A DNA stretch of 64,000 nt from Burkholderiales bacterium (lineage in GTDB: Bacteria; Pseudomonadota; Gammaproteobacteria; Burkholderiales; Burkholderiaceae_C): NCBI GenBank assembly GCA_028868825.1, contig JAGWTU010000011.1:62001-126000 (forward strand), written 5' to 3'. Below the pieces are notes generated by a model that was not told where the DNA came from, searched no databases, and saw nothing but the letters and a program-made list of their open reading frames with translations. The translations under genes were made by a program, and so were the position numbers. This document shows, piece after piece, positions 26,293-40,030 of the stretch; positions within the stretch are counted from its first letter, which is position 1, and every line of letters begins with the position of its first letter.

Positions 26293-27123
26293 ATGATTCT
26301 ATCGACCGCGTCCCCGACCCTCGCCCCCGGCGGCGTGCTGCTGCTGGTCGTCGTCGCGCTCGTCCTCTACGCGCTCGCGGCGCTGCCCTGGCTGCGGCGC
26401 TTCTCGGCGGCGGCGCTGGTCGGCGGCTGGATGCTGCACGGCGTGCTGCTGCTCATCGACATCGCCGGCGTCGGCATGCACGAGCCGGGCGCCCGGCTCG
26501 GCTTCGCGCCCGTGCTCTCGCTGACGGTCTGGCTCGTCATCGCCGTCTACAGCGTCGAGAACCAGTTCGTGCCGCTGCCCACCGTGCGCCAGTGGCTGGC
26601 GCTGGCCGGCGGCGTCGTGATCCTGCTCGGCGCCGTGTTCCCCGGCGAGATGCGGCCGATCTCGTCGCAATGGGTCGAGCTGCATTTCGCGCTCGGCGTC
26701 GGCGCCTATGCGCTGTTCGGTGCCGCCGTCGTCCACGCACTGCTGCTCGACGCCGCCGAACGGCGACTGCGCTCGGGCCCGCGCGCCGGACCGCGACCGC
26801 CGCCCGGCCAGGCGCTGGGCATGCCGCTGCTGCAGCTCGAGCGGCTGACCTTCGCCTTCGTCCTCGCCGGCTTCTGCGTGCTGACGGCGGCGATCGCGCT
26901 GGGCGTGGCGACGACGGTGCAGTGGCACTGGATGAACCACAAGGTCGTGTTCTCGATCATGGCCTGGGTCGTGTTCGCGGCGCTGTTGCTCGGGCGCCGG
27001 CTGCGCGGCTGGCGCGGCCGCCACGCGACGCGCTGGCTCTATGTCGGCGCGGTGCTGCTGCTGCTGGGTTATGCCGGATCGCGTTTCGTCTTCGAAGTCC
27101 TGCTCGGACGTCCGGCGCCGTGA
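26293..27123 (+). CDS. CcsA/YpjD-like cytochrome c assembly membrane protein
   Basis: A 276-aa polytopic inner-membrane protein with about eight hydrophobic segments. It belongs to the cytochrome C assembly (CcsA/HemX/YpjD) family; QWVELHFALGVGAYALFGAA and TVQWHWMNHKVVFSIMAW carry the histidines expected for heme contact. The adjacency to ffh, and to PP0621 and pilS, is usual in Burkholderiales. The precise role (heme handling or quality control) is not established for this subgroup. Its stop overlaps the next start (GTGA). Confidence 0.88.
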   Translation: MILSTASPTLAPGGVLLLVVVALVLYALAALPWLRRFSAAALVGGWMLHGVLLLIDIAGVGMHEPGARLGFAPVLSLTVWLVIAVYSVENQFVPLPTVRQWLALAGGVVILLGAVFPGEMRPISSQWVELHFALGVGAYALFGAAVVHALLLDAAERRLRSGPRAGPRPPPGQALGMPLLQLERLTFAFVLAGFCVLTAAIALGVATTVQWHWMNHKVVFSIMAWVVFAALLLGRRLRGWRGRHATRWLYVGAVLLLLGYAGSRFVFEVLLGRPAP

Positions 27124-27371
27124 AGGTCCTGCTGCTCGTCGTCGTGCTGCTGGTGCTGCTGTGGCTGCTGCGCTCGGGCCCGCGCGGCGGCCGGGCGGCG
27201 TCACCGCGCTCCGGATCGCGGCCCCGCGCCCCCGCGCGCGACGCCGGCCAGCCGGTGCCGATGGTGGCCTGTGTCCATTGCGGTCTGCACCTGCCGCGCG
27301 ACGAGGCCGTCGTCGACGGCGCCGGCCGCAGCTTCTGCAGCGAGGCCCATCGCCTGGCCGGGCCGCGTTAG
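27120..27371 (+). CDS. PP0621 family small membrane protein with zinc-ribbon-like Cys
   Basis: An 83-aa protein starting at GTG 27120, which overlaps the upstream stop by 4 bp. An N-terminal transmembrane helix (about 2-17), an Arg/Pro/Ser linker and a C-terminal ACVHCGLHLPRDEAV ... SFCSEAHR segment give a C-x2-C ... C-x3-H potential zinc site. Translationally coupled to the CcsA-like gene and just upstream of pilS, the conserved order in this group. Function unknown. Confidence 0.82.
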   Translation: MKVLLLVVVLLVLLWLLRSGPRGGRAASPRSGSRPRAPARDAGQPVPMVACVHCGLHLPRDEAVVDGAGRSFCSEAHRLAGPR

Positions 27372-27393
27372 CGGGGCCGCGGGACCGCGCGCG

Positions 27394-29276
27394 ATGAATC
27401 CCCGCGAAGCCGACCGCCGCGGCGGTGACCGTCGGCGCAACGACCGCCGCGCCGCGGCGCGCGCCGCCGACGCCGCCGCCGGCGACTCCTTCTTCGACCC
27501 CGGCTGGCTCGCCGCCGGCGACGCGCCGCCCGACAGCCAGTTCCTGCAGCGCCAGGCGCGCCGAGCCGCCGGTCCGTCGCCCGACAGCGCGCTCATGCGC
27601 GTCTCGCGCATCTACAGCGCGGCGCGCGCGGTGATCGGCATCGGTCTGGTCGGCATCCAGGGCATGAGCAGCCTGCTCGGCACCCACGGCACCGAGTGGG
27701 TGGCGCTCGTCTCGGTGGGCTATGCGGTGCAGGCGATCACCTTCTGGCTGCTGCCGCGCTTCGCGCAGCCGCAGCCGCAGCTCTCGCCGCTGGTGCGGCG
27801 GCAGCGCCAGTGGCTGGCGACGATCGGCGTCGACCTCGTCGCCTTCACGGCGCTGCACACGCTGGAGATGGGCAGTTCCTTCAATTACGCCGCGCTGCTC
27901 GTGCTGCCGGTGCTGATGGCCGGCGTGCTGACACCGCGGCTGCTGGCACTGGGCACGGCGGCCGGCGTCTCGCTGATGATGCTGCTGGTGGCCTGGCGCG
28001 GCGGCGCCGGACACGCCGAAGCGCCGGCGCTGATGGTGCAGTCGGGGCTGGCCGGACTCGGGCTGTTCGTGATCGCGCTGCTGGCGGGCGAACTCGCGGC
28101 GCGGCTGGCGCGCGAGGAATTGTCGGCGCGCGGCAGCCTCGAGCTGGCGCGCCAGCAGGCGCAGCTGAACCGGCTCGTCATCGAGGAGATGGCCGACGGC
28201 GTGCTCGTCGTCGACCGCAAGCTGCGCGTGCGTGCCGCCAACCCGGCGGCGCGCGCGCTGCTCGTCGACCAGGGCCTGAGCCCGCCGGCACCGTTCACGC
28301 TGATGCAGCGGCCGGCCTGGCAGGCGCTGCAGCGCGCGGTCGAGGGCGCGCTGGCGCAGGGCGTCTGGCCCGATGCCGGCAGCGACGTGATGCTGGAATT
28401 CGGCGCCGGCCACACGCGCACCCTGCGGCTGCGCGTGCGCTTCATGCGCGCGCGCTCGCTGGAAGCGCAGCGTGCCGGTGCAGCGGCGGGCGCGGGTGCG
28501 GGGGCCGCCGAGGTCGAGGGCGAACCGTTCGCCGTGCTGCTGCTCGAGGACCTGCGCACGCTGCAGGCGCGCATCCGGCAGGAGAAGCTGGCGGCGATGG
28601 GCCGCATCTCGGCCGGCATCGCGCACGAGATCCGCAATCCGCTGGCGGCGATCGCGCAGGCCAACGCGCTGCTGCTCGAGGACGCGCTGGCGCCGCAGCA
28701 GCAGCGGCTGGCGCGCATGGTGGCCGACAACGTCGCGCGGCTCAAGCGCCTCGTCGACGACGTGATGGAAGTCGCGCCCGGCGGCGAGCCGCAGCTGCGC
28801 ACGATCGATGCCGCGGCCGTCGTCGCCGCCGATGTCGCCGACTGGGCGCGCACGGCCGGCATCGAGCTCGGCACCGAGAGCCGCCTGCGGCTCGAGCTGC
28901 CGGCGCAGCCGCTGGCCGTCGTCTTCGACCCCGAGCACCTGCGCCGCGTCCTCGTCAACCTGCTCGACAACGCGCACCGCCACGCGAGCGCCGAGCCGCG
29001 GGCGATCTTCCTGCGCCTGGCGCCGCGCGACGAGGCCGAGGCCGTGCTCTCGGTGCTCAGCGACGGCGCGCCGATCACGCCCGAGGTCGAGCGGCTGCTG
29101 TTCGAACCCTTCTTCAGCACGCGCAGCCGCGGCTCGGGGCTGGGCCTGTATATTTGCCGCGAGCTGTGCGAGCGCTACGGCGCGAGCATCGAATACCGCC
29201 CGCGCCCCGCGGCCGAGCGGCTGCGCAACGAGTTCCTGGTCGCGATGCGCCGCGCCGCAACTCCGGATCCCAGCTG

Positions 29277-29277
<1 letters not shown>
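27394..29277 (+). CDS. pilS: Sensor histidine kinase PilS
   Basis: Membrane kinase of the PilS-PilR system controlling type IV pilin transcription; 627 aa. A charged Arg/Ala/Asp-rich N-terminus (1-65) precedes six hydrophobic segments (about 75-245), as in PilS. A PAS-like domain begins at EEMADGVLVVDRKLRVRAAN. HisKA carries GIAHEIRNPLAAI with the phospho-His, and HATPase has NLLDNAHRHA and GSGLGLYI. The stop overlaps the pilR ATG by one base, indicating translational coupling. The long charged N-terminus could be shorter if an internal start is used. Confidence 0.93.
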
Positions 29278-30815
<1,538 letters not shown>

Positions 30816-31184
30816 ACGAGGGGCGCGCCGCGGCGCGCGCAGCGGACGCCCGAGCATGCAATCGGCGACTAGGTGGAAGCCCGAGGCGGACACTAGCCGT
30901 AGTGCCTTGTGAGGGGCCCGCACCCCAGATATAGTGCCGGCAGGTGATAATCCTGTGTCCCCTGAAATCTCGCCCGCCGGCCTGCGCCGCCCCACCGCAT
31001 CGCGCGGGCCGGGTGCGTCGTCAACCCGGCGGTCGGCCCCGGACCGCGAGTCGCCGGACCGCCCCGCTCGGAAGTCCACCGTAATCGTCTGACCGCCGGT
31101 CGGGAGCACCGGCATCGCCATCGCGGCACAGCACCGGCGCCCGCGATCGAGAGTCAGACCAGCCTGCAACAAGACGAGGAACCC
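30816..31184. other. 369-bp nrdA leader region
   Basis: No credible gene. A GC palindrome lies directly after pilR (around 30824-30842). The two NrdR boxes at 30890-30937 occupy the middle, and about 250 bp of leader follow before nrdA, whose ribosome site GAGGAA sits 5 bp before the ATG. Confidence 0.6.
30890..30937 (+). promoter_or_regulatory. Pair of NrdR boxes upstream of nrdA
   Basis: Two 16-mers resembling the NrdR consensus acaCwAtATaTwGtgt: ACACTAGCCGTAGTGC (30890-30905) and ACCCCAGATATAGTGC (30922-30937). They are separated by 16 bp, a 32-bp start-to-start distance (three helical turns), the standard NrdR pair geometry. They imply repression of the nrd genes by ATP/dATP-loaded NrdR. 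Confidence 0.65.
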
Positions 31185-34049
<2,865 letters not shown>

Positions 34050-34059
34050 TCGCCGCGAT

Positions 34060-34084
34060 GCGCATCGACGGCATGTCGATGCGC
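34060..34084 (+). other. Hairpin in the nrdA-nrdB gap
   Basis: GCGCATCGAC and GTCGATGCGC form a perfect 10-bp stem with a 5-base loop just after the nrdA stop. There is no U-tract, so it is more likely an mRNA-stabilising or attenuating structure than a full terminator. Confidence 0.5.
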
Positions 34085-34174
34085 TCGTGCAACAACGAGT
34101 CGCGCACCATGTCAACCAGTGCTTGGTGTTTGCGCACAACACTCCGATAATTCGCATCGACAGGACACACACAC

Positions 34175-35422
34175 ATGCTGGTCTGGGAAGACGAAGTCAG
34201 AAACCCTGCGCAACCCGCGCAACCTGCGCATCAGCCGGTGCCGCCGATCGCATTGCAGTCGGCGGCGCAAGCCGCGACGCTGCAACTGATGCCGGCGGTC
34301 GCCGCCGCCACAGCCGTGACCGCGCGGCCCGCTCAATCGCCGGCGCGCGCCGTGCCGGTCGCGACCGCGCCGACGCAGGCCATCCGCGCCGAGGCCGCGT
34401 CGACGCGCCGCGTCAACGCCGCCGACAAGCGCATCATCAACGGCCAGACCGACGTCAACCAGCTCGTGCCCTTCAAGTACAAGTGGGCCTGGGAGAAATA
34501 CCTCTCGAGTTGCGCGAACCACTGGATGCCGAGCGAGATCAACATGTCGCGCGACATCGCGACCTGGAAGGATCCGAACGGCCTGACCGAGGACGAGCGC
34601 CGCATCATCAAGCGCAACCTCGGCTTCTTCGTCACCGCCGACTCGCTGGCCGCGAACAACATCGTGCTCGGCACCTACCGCCACATCACGGCGCCCGAAT
34701 GCCGGCAGTTCCTGCTGCGCCAGGCCTTCGAGGAGGCGATCCACACCCACGCCTACCAGTACATCGTCGAGTCGCTGGGCCTGGACGAGAGCGAGATCTT
34801 CAACGCGTACCACGAGATCCCCTCGATCCGCGACAAGGACGAGTTCCTGATTCCGTTCATCGACGCGATCATGGACCCGGCCTTCACGACCGGCACGCCG
34901 CAGGCCGACCAGACGCTGCTCAAGAGCCTGATCGTCTTCGCCTGCCTGATGGAAGGCCTGTTCTTCTACGTCGGCTTCACGCAGATCCTGTCGATGGGGC
35001 GCCAGAACAAGATGATGGGCGCGGCCGAGCAGTACCAGTACATCCTGCGCGACGAGTCGATGCACTGCAACTTCGGCATCGACCTGATCAACCAGATCAA
35101 GCTCGAGAACCCGGGGCTGTGGACGCCGGCGTTCAAGGCCGAGATCAAGGCGCTGTTCGACAAGGCGGTCGAGCTCGAGTACCGCTACGCCGAGGACACG
35201 ATGCCGCGCGGCGTGCTCGGCCTGAACGCGTCGATGTTCAAGGGCTACCTGCGCTACATCGCCAACCGGCGCGCGACGCAGATCGGGCTCGACGCGTTGT
35301 TCCCCAACGAGGAGAACCCGTTTCCCTGGATGAGCGAGATGATCGATCTGAAGAAGGAACGCAATTTCTTCGAGACCCGAGTCATCGATTACCAGACCGG
35401 CGGCGCGCTGGCCTGGGATTGA
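34175..35422 (+). CDS. nrdB: Class I ribonucleoside-diphosphate reductase, beta subunit
   Basis: Radical-bearing small subunit, 415 aa, partner of NrdA. After MLVWEDEV there is an unusual Ala/Pro/Gln-rich insert (about 10-75) before the conserved core starts at [18 protein letters not shown]. Diiron ligands and radical site are visible in [13 protein letters not shown] (E-x2-H-x3-Y), so the tyrosine is retained (class Ia type, not the Phe of class Ic). [10 protein letters not shown] carries the second E-x2-H pair. The C-terminus [16 protein letters not shown] contains the tail that docks to NrdA. Confidence 0.96.
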   Translation: MLVWEDEVRNPAQPAQPAHQPVPPIALQSAAQAATLQLMPAVAAATAVTARPAQSPARAVPVATAPTQAIRAEAASTRRVNAADKRIINGQTDVNQLVPFKYKWAWEKYLSSCANHWMPSEINMSRDIATWKDPNGLTEDERRIIKRNLGFFVTADSLAANNIVLGTYRHITAPECRQFLLRQAFEEAIHTHAYQYIVESLGLDESEIFNAYHEIPSIRDKDEFLIPFIDAIMDPAFTTGTPQADQTLLKSLIVFACLMEGLFFYVGFTQILSMGRQNKMMGAAEQYQYILRDESMHCNFGIDLINQIKLENPGLWTPAFKAEIKALFDKAVELEYRYAEDTMPRGVLGLNASMFKGYLRYIANRRATQIGLDALFPNEENPFPWMSEMIDLKKERNFFETRVIDYQTGGALAWD

Positions 35423-35600
35423 AGAGATCAAGAATGACGAACCCAGGCAGGCATCAGACCGACGCCGGGTTCGTGACCCCGTTCACCGCACTGGCGGCGA
35501 CCGTTATCGGGCATGGGCCCGGCGGCCGACCTTCGGGCGGTGGATCTCCGCGCAGCACCTGCGGCGTGGAGCCTTTTGCAACTTGATCAAGGAGATCGTA

Positions 35601-36053
35601 ATGGCAACTGCGAAGAAGGCCGCTCCGGCCAAGAAGGCCGCGACGAAGAAGGCCGCACCGGCGAAGAAGGCCGCCCCGGCCAAGAAGGCGGCGGCGAAGA
35701 AGGCTGCGCCGGCGAAGAAGGCCGCTCCGGCCAAGAAGGCCGCGACGAAGAAGGCCGCGCCGGCGAAGAAGGCCGCTCCGGCCAAGAAGGCCGCGACGAA
35801 GAAGGCTGCGCCGGCGAAAAAGGCCGCTCCGGCCAAGAAGGCCGCGACGAAGAAGGCTGCGCCTGCGAAGAAGGCTGCGCCGGCGAAGAAGGCCGCTGCG
35901 ACCAAGAAGCCGGCAACGAAGAAGCCAGCGACCAAGAAGGCGGCGAAGAAGGCTGCCCCCGCTGCCCCTGCCGCGCCCGCTGCGGCTGCACCCGCGAAAA
36001 CTGCGCTGAACCCTGCGGCCGCATGGCCGTTCCCGACGGGCAACAAGCCCTGA
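35601..36053 (+). CDS. Histone H1-like / AlgP-type Lys-Ala-Pro repeat protein
   Basis: A 150-aa, extremely basic, low-complexity protein: almost pure KKAAPA/KKAAT repeats to about residue 125, then an Ala/Pro tail ending WPFPTGNKP. It resembles the eukaryotic H1 C-terminal domain, as do AlgP of pseudomonads and the BpH1-like proteins of Burkholderiales, which bind DNA non-specifically. The ATG at 35601 has AAGGAG 7 bp before; an in-frame ATG at 35583 is rejected. A strong terminator follows. The repeat number is expected to vary between strains. Confidence 0.88.
   Translation: MATAKKAAPAKKAATKKAAPAKKAAPAKKAAAKKAAPAKKAAPAKKAATKKAAPAKKAAPAKKAATKKAAPAKKAAPAKKAATKKAAPAKKAAPAKKAAATKKPATKKPATKKAAKKAAPAAPAAPAAAAPAKTALNPAAAWPFPTGNKP
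35607..35920 (+). repeat. Coding tandem repeat, 51-bp unit
   Basis: The H1-like gene is built of about five 51-bp units encoding KKAATKKAAPAKKAAPA, with sub-repeats of 15-18 bp (AAGAAGGCCGC core). The copies differ only by synonymous or Ala/Thr changes, consistent with slippage or unequal recombination. Confidence 0.85.
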
Positions 36054-36095
36054 TGGTGGCCGCAGGCCCGCAAGGACCTGCGGTTCCACTGCCTG

Positions 36096-36125
36096 AAAGG
36101 CCTAGCGACGCTGGGCCTTTTTTTT
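36096..36125 (+). terminator. Rho-independent terminator after the H1-like gene
   Basis: AAAGGCC and GGGCCTTT close around TAGCGACGCT and run directly into eight T. A second stem, CCGCAGG/CCTGCGG (about 36060-36083), lies just upstream. It is the clearest intrinsic terminator of the window. Confidence 0.85.
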
Positions 36126-36176
36126 GGGCTAAATTGCGTCGCAACCTGAAGGGGTACTTCAGCGCCGGCCTTGAGC

Positions 36177-37268
36177 ATGAGCCCGATCATCGATCGACTG
36201 AAGCGCGAGATCCGCGCGGCCAAGGATCCGAGCTTGCGCGCGGAGTTGTCGGCTTGCCTGGCTGGTAGTCTGGCGCGTGCAGGACGCTTCGAAGAATCGC
36301 GCCAACTGCTGGACGATTTGCGGACGAATTTCGGGATCACTGGGGACTCTCGCGTCTCGGTTCGGATCATTTTGGCCGAAGGAATTCGGCACTATTACGG
36401 TGGTTGCAGCCTTGAGGCCCTTGATCGCCTATCCCGGGCGCAGCTACTTGCTGTCGGTATGAGAGATGACGTCACCGTGGCGCAGGCCTCGGCCTGGAAG
36501 GCCCAATTGGAATTCGAGGTCTGCGCCTTCGATTCGATGGCCAAGTCGCTAACCTTGGCGCGCTCACGCGCAGCACCCACGAATCACGATGCCTGGGCAA
36601 GGCTTGCGATCCTGCTGAGTGCTGCATTTGAGTTCTGTGGAGACCGTGAGCAGGCCCAGCATTGGTTCATTCGGGCTCATGAAGAGGCGGTCTCAGGCGG
36701 TGACCTTGCGAGCATCGAAGCGTTGCAGCACAATCGTGCTGCATTTCGAATTTCGACTTTATTCGTCGAACAATGCTTTGGTGATATCGACGCCGAATTG
36801 CGCGACAGAATTCGAATCGAGATCGGTTCGGCGATAGGAATGCAGGCACTCACCGGTGTCGAGGTTCTGACGAATGAGATCGAACTCGCAAAGGCGCGAT
36901 ATCTAATTTTGGATGGACGCTATGCCGATGCGATCGATGCGTTACGTGCCGTGCGTGATTCGCCTCCGTTTGCGATCCACAACTTCCGCCCTGAACTGAT
37001 CGACCTGACCATCGGCTACTGCCAGTTTCGATGCGGATACGCTGAGGCGGCGCTGGAAGTCTGTGCTGAAGTCGATGATCGTGCTCTTGAGCAGTTCGAC
37101 ATCGACGACCGGCTTACGGCGGCTTGGATGCGTTGGTTCTTGTGTCTGGCGGACTCTCGTTTCGGCGATGCCGCGACGATGCAATCGCAACTCGACAGAG
37201 CCCGGGGAGCCTATGTCGAACAGCGCCGCCACCTGTCGGAAATACTTGCGCCATTCAAGCTGCCCTGA
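36177..37268 (+). CDS. Unknown protein with TPR-like helices, atypical base composition
   Basis: A 363-aa cytosolic protein from the ATG at 36177 (a TTG at 36171 is possible). The sequence is all-helical in appearance, with repeated pairs such as LAGSLARAGRFEESRQLLDD, ILDGRYADAIDALRAV and CQFRCGYAEAALEVCAEV, typical of TPR-like scaffolds. No signal peptide, membrane helix or catalytic motif. Codon use is visibly richer in A/T-ending codons (TTG, ATT, TTT, GAT, CGA) than the genes around it, and it sits between a terminator and purE, consistent with lateral acquisition. Its partner is unknown. Confidence 0.75.
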   Translation: MSPIIDRLKREIRAAKDPSLRAELSACLAGSLARAGRFEESRQLLDDLRTNFGITGDSRVSVRIILAEGIRHYYGGCSLEALDRLSRAQLLAVGMRDDVTVAQASAWKAQLEFEVCAFDSMAKSLTLARSRAAPTNHDAWARLAILLSAAFEFCGDREQAQHWFIRAHEEAVSGGDLASIEALQHNRAAFRISTLFVEQCFGDIDAELRDRIRIEIGSAIGMQALTGVEVLTNEIELAKARYLILDGRYADAIDALRAVRDSPPFAIHNFRPELIDLTIGYCQFRCGYAEAALEVCAEVDDRALEQFDIDDRLTAAWMRWFLCLADSRFGDAATMQSQLDRARGAYVEQRRHLSEILAPFKLP

Positions 37269-37304
37269 GTCCAATACAATTGCCTTTTTAGGCGGGATCT
37301 CGTC

Positions 37305-37799
37305 GTGTCTATGAATGTATCGATCTCCATCGTCATGGGCTCGTCGAGCGACTGGGAAACCCTGCGCAATGCCTCGGCCGTGCTCGACGAGTTCGGCATC
37401 GCGCACGAGAAGCGCGTCGTCTCCGCGCACCGCATGCCCGACGAGATGTTCGCCTATGCCGAGACTGCCGCGCAGCGCGGGCTGAAGGCGATCATCGCCG
37501 GCGCCGGCGGCGCCGCGCACCTGCCCGGGATGCTCGCCGCCAAGACCGTCGTGCCGGTGCTCGGCGTGCCGGTCGCCAGCCGTCACCTGCAGGGCGTCGA
37601 CTCGCTCTACTCGATCGTCCAGATGCCCAAGGGCATTCCCGTCGCCACTTTCGCGATCGGCGCCGCCGGTGCGGCCAATGCGGCGTTGTTCGCGATCGCG
37701 ATGCTCGCGGGCGAGGACCCGGCCCTGCGCCAGCGGCTGCTCGACTACCGCCAGCGCCAGACCGAAGCGGCGCGCGCGATGAGCGCCGATCTGCAGTGA
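37305..37799 (+). CDS. purE: N5-carboxyaminoimidazole ribonucleotide mutase PurE
   Basis: Converts N5-CAIR to CAIR in de novo purine synthesis; 164 aa. The signature [12 protein letters not shown] is near the N-terminus, followed by [11 protein letters not shown] (catalytic His) and [13 protein letters not shown]. The class I PurE length is normal. GTG at 37305 or ATG at 37311 can serve as start. The stop overlaps the purK GTG. Confidence 0.96.
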   Translation: MSMNVSISIVMGSSSDWETLRNASAVLDEFGIAHEKRVVSAHRMPDEMFAYAETAAQRGLKAIIAGAGGAAHLPGMLAAKTVVPVLGVPVASRHLQGVDSLYSIVQMPKGIPVATFAIGAAGAANAALFAIAMLAGEDPALRQRLLDYRQRQTEAARAMSADLQ

Positions 37800-38965
37800 G
37801 TGCGGCTGTGGATGCGGTGCGCGAGCGCACGCTCGGCGTGCTCGGCGGTGGCCAGCTCGGGCGCATGTTCGTCCATGCGGCGCAGGTCCACGGTTATGCG
37901 GTCGTGGTGCTCGAGCCCGATCCCGCCAGCCCCGCCGGCGCCGCCGCCGATCTGCATCTGCGCGCCGCCTACACCGACGAAGCGGCGCTGGCCGAGCTGG
38001 CACGGCGCTGCTTCGCCGTGACGACCGAATTCGAGAACGTCCCCGCGGCGTCGCTGCGCCGGCTCGCCGACGCCGGCGTCGCCGTCGCGCCACCGGCCGC
38101 CGCCGTCGAGGTCTGCCAGCACCGCGCGCGCGAGAAGCGCTGCTTTACCGCCGCCGGCGTGCCTTGCGCACCGCATGCCGAGATCGCCAGCGCCGCCGAG
38201 GCCGCGTCGCCGGCGCTGGCCTCGCTGCTGCCGGGCCTGCTCAAGACCTCGAGCCTGGGCTACGACGGCAAGGGCCAGGTCGCGGTCGACACGCCGGCCG
38301 ACCTGCCGCGCGCCTGGGCCGCGCTCGGCGGCGTGCCCTGCCTGCTCGAACGCAAGCTCGACCTGCGGCGCGAAATCAGCGTCATCGTCGCGCGCGGCCG
38401 CGATGGCGCCCTGGTCCACCTGCCGGTGCAGCAGAACCTGCACCGCGACGGCATCCTCGCCGTCACCCAGGTGCCGACGCCCGACATCGATACCGCCACC
38501 GCGGCGCGCGCCGTCGCGCTCGCTGAACAGCTGGCGGCGGCGCTGGACTATGTCGGCGTGCTCTGCGTCGAGTTCTTCGTCCTCGGCGACGGCTCGCTAG
38601 TCGCCAACGAGATGGCGCCGCGGCCGCACAACTCGGGCCACTACAGCATCGATGCCTGCGACGTCTCGCAGTTCGACCTCCAGGTGCGCACGCTCGCCGG
38701 CCTGCCGCTGGTCGCGCCGCGTCTGCACTCGCCGGCGCTGATGCTCAACCTGCTCGGTGATCTCTGGCTGCGCGACGGCGCCGCGCGCACACCCGACTGG
38801 GCCGCCGTGCTCGCGCTGCCGGGCACGCGGCTGCATCTGTACGGCAAGACCGAGCCGCGGCGCGGCCGCAAGATGGGCCATCTGACGGTCACCGCGGCCG
38901 ACGCGGCGCGCGCGCACGCCGTCGCGCTGCAGGCGGCCGACCGGCTCGGCCTGCCGCGCTTCTGA
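37796..38965 (+). CDS. purK: N5-carboxyaminoimidazole ribonucleotide synthase PurK
   Basis: ATP-grasp enzyme that makes N5-CAIR from AIR, bicarbonate and ATP; 389 aa. N-terminal [14 protein letters not shown]-grasp core with [13 protein letters not shown] and EISVIVARG, and the C-terminal signature [18 protein letters not shown]. The GTG start overlaps the purE stop by 4 bp (GTGA), so the two are translationally coupled and supply consecutive steps. Confidence 0.96.
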   Translation: MSAAVDAVRERTLGVLGGGQLGRMFVHAAQVHGYAVVVLEPDPASPAGAAADLHLRAAYTDEAALAELARRCFAVTTEFENVPAASLRRLADAGVAVAPPAAAVEVCQHRAREKRCFTAAGVPCAPHAEIASAAEAASPALASLLPGLLKTSSLGYDGKGQVAVDTPADLPRAWAALGGVPCLLERKLDLRREISVIVARGRDGALVHLPVQQNLHRDGILAVTQVPTPDIDTATAARAVALAEQLAAALDYVGVLCVEFFVLGDGSLVANEMAPRPHNSGHYSIDACDVSQFDLQVRTLAGLPLVAPRLHSPALMLNLLGDLWLRDGAARTPDWAAVLALPGTRLHLYGKTEPRRGRKMGHLTVTAADAARAHAVALQAADRLGLPRF

Positions 38966-38975
38966 GTCTCGATCG

Positions 38976-39974
38976 ATGGCCATCGTCCCGGGTACCGACC
39001 CCGCTGCGCTGCGTGACGCCGCCGCGCGCCTGGCCGCCGGCGAACTCGTCGCCTTCCCGACCGAGACCGTCTACGGCCTGGGCGCGCGTGCCGACGACGA
39101 TGCGGCGGTGGCCCGCATCTACGCCGCCAAGGGCCGGCCATCCGATCACCCGCTGATCGTCCACCTCGCCGATGCCGCTGCGGCCGACGCCTACGCGGCG
39201 ACGATAGCTGCGCCGGCCCGGCGGCTGATGGATGCCTTCTGGCCCGGCCCGCTGACCTTGATCGTGCCGCGCCGCGAGGACTGCGGTCGTGCCGCCGCCG
39301 CGGGCCAGTCGACCATTGGCCTGCGCGTGCCGGCGCATCCGGTCGCGCTGGCGCTGCTGCGCGAGGCGGCCCAACACGGCGTCAGCGGCGTCGCCGGACC
39401 CAGCGCCAATCGCCACGGTCGCGTCAGCCCGACCTCGGCCGCCCATGTCGAGGCCGAGTTCGGCCCCGGTCTGACGGTGGTCGACGGCGGCAACTGCGCG
39501 GTGGGCATCGAATCGGCGATCGTCGACTGCAGCCGAGGGCAACCGGCGCTGCTGCGCCCCGGCCAGATCGGCCGCGCCGCGATCGAGGCCGTGCTCGGCC
39601 AGGCGCTGGCCGCGCCCGACGCAGCGTCGCCGCGTGCCCCGGGTACGCTGGCCTCGCATTACGCGCCGGCGGCGCGGGTCGAATTGTTGGACACGGTCGC
39701 ATTGCGTCATCGCCTCGAACATCCGGCGGCGCTGGGCGGCGCGAGGGTCGGGGTATATTCCCGCCTCGCGCTGGCGCCTGGGGAGCCCGGTTTGGCGGGA
39801 TCCGGCTGGGTCGTCCGTGTCATGCCGGACGACGCGGCGGCAGCGGCGCACGAGTTGTTCGCGGTGCTGCGAGGTTTCGACGAAGCGGGCGTTGCCGCCA
39901 TCTGGGTCGAAAGCCCGCCGCCCGGCCCCGCATGGGACGGTGTGCGCGACCGCCTGCAACGCGCCGCGGCCTGA
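38976..39974 (+). CDS. sua5: Threonylcarbamoyl-AMP synthase, Sua5 type
   Basis: Makes L-threonylcarbamoyladenylate for the t6A modification of ANN-decoding tRNAs; 332 aa. The YrdC/TsaC domain (about 1-200) has FPTETVYGLGA, IYAAKGRPSDHPL and GPSANRHGRVSPT. After the linker motif ASHYAPAA comes the extra C-terminal Sua5 domain, making it the long form rather than short TsaC. It follows purK by 10 bp and is probably co-transcribed. tsaB, needed for the next step, lies 3 kb downstream. Confidence 0.93.
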   Translation: MAIVPGTDPAALRDAAARLAAGELVAFPTETVYGLGARADDDAAVARIYAAKGRPSDHPLIVHLADAAAADAYAATIAAPARRLMDAFWPGPLTLIVPRREDCGRAAAAGQSTIGLRVPAHPVALALLREAAQHGVSGVAGPSANRHGRVSPTSAAHVEAEFGPGLTVVDGGNCAVGIESAIVDCSRGQPALLRPGQIGRAAIEAVLGQALAAPDAASPRAPGTLASHYAPAARVELLDTVALRHRLEHPAALGGARVGVYSRLALAPGEPGLAGSGWVVRVMPDDAAAAAHELFAVLRGFDEAGVAAIWVESPPPGPAWDGVRDRLQRAAA

Positions 39975-40030
39975 TGCCGCCCCCGGCACCGGGGCGGACG
40001 GCCGCAGGCACCGAGGTTTCCGGAGCAAAG

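Noticed and set aside
34175..35422. NrdB as a class Ic (Phe) radical subunit
   Set aside because: The E-x2-H-x3-Y motif keeps the radical tyrosine.
35434..35586. Small ORF between nrdB and the H1-like gene
   Set aside because: About 50 codons without ribosome site or known motif; treated as intergenic.
35607..35920. Possible CRISPR-like repeat array
   Set aside because: The repeats are contiguous coding units without spacers and translate to a Lys-Ala-Pro protein.
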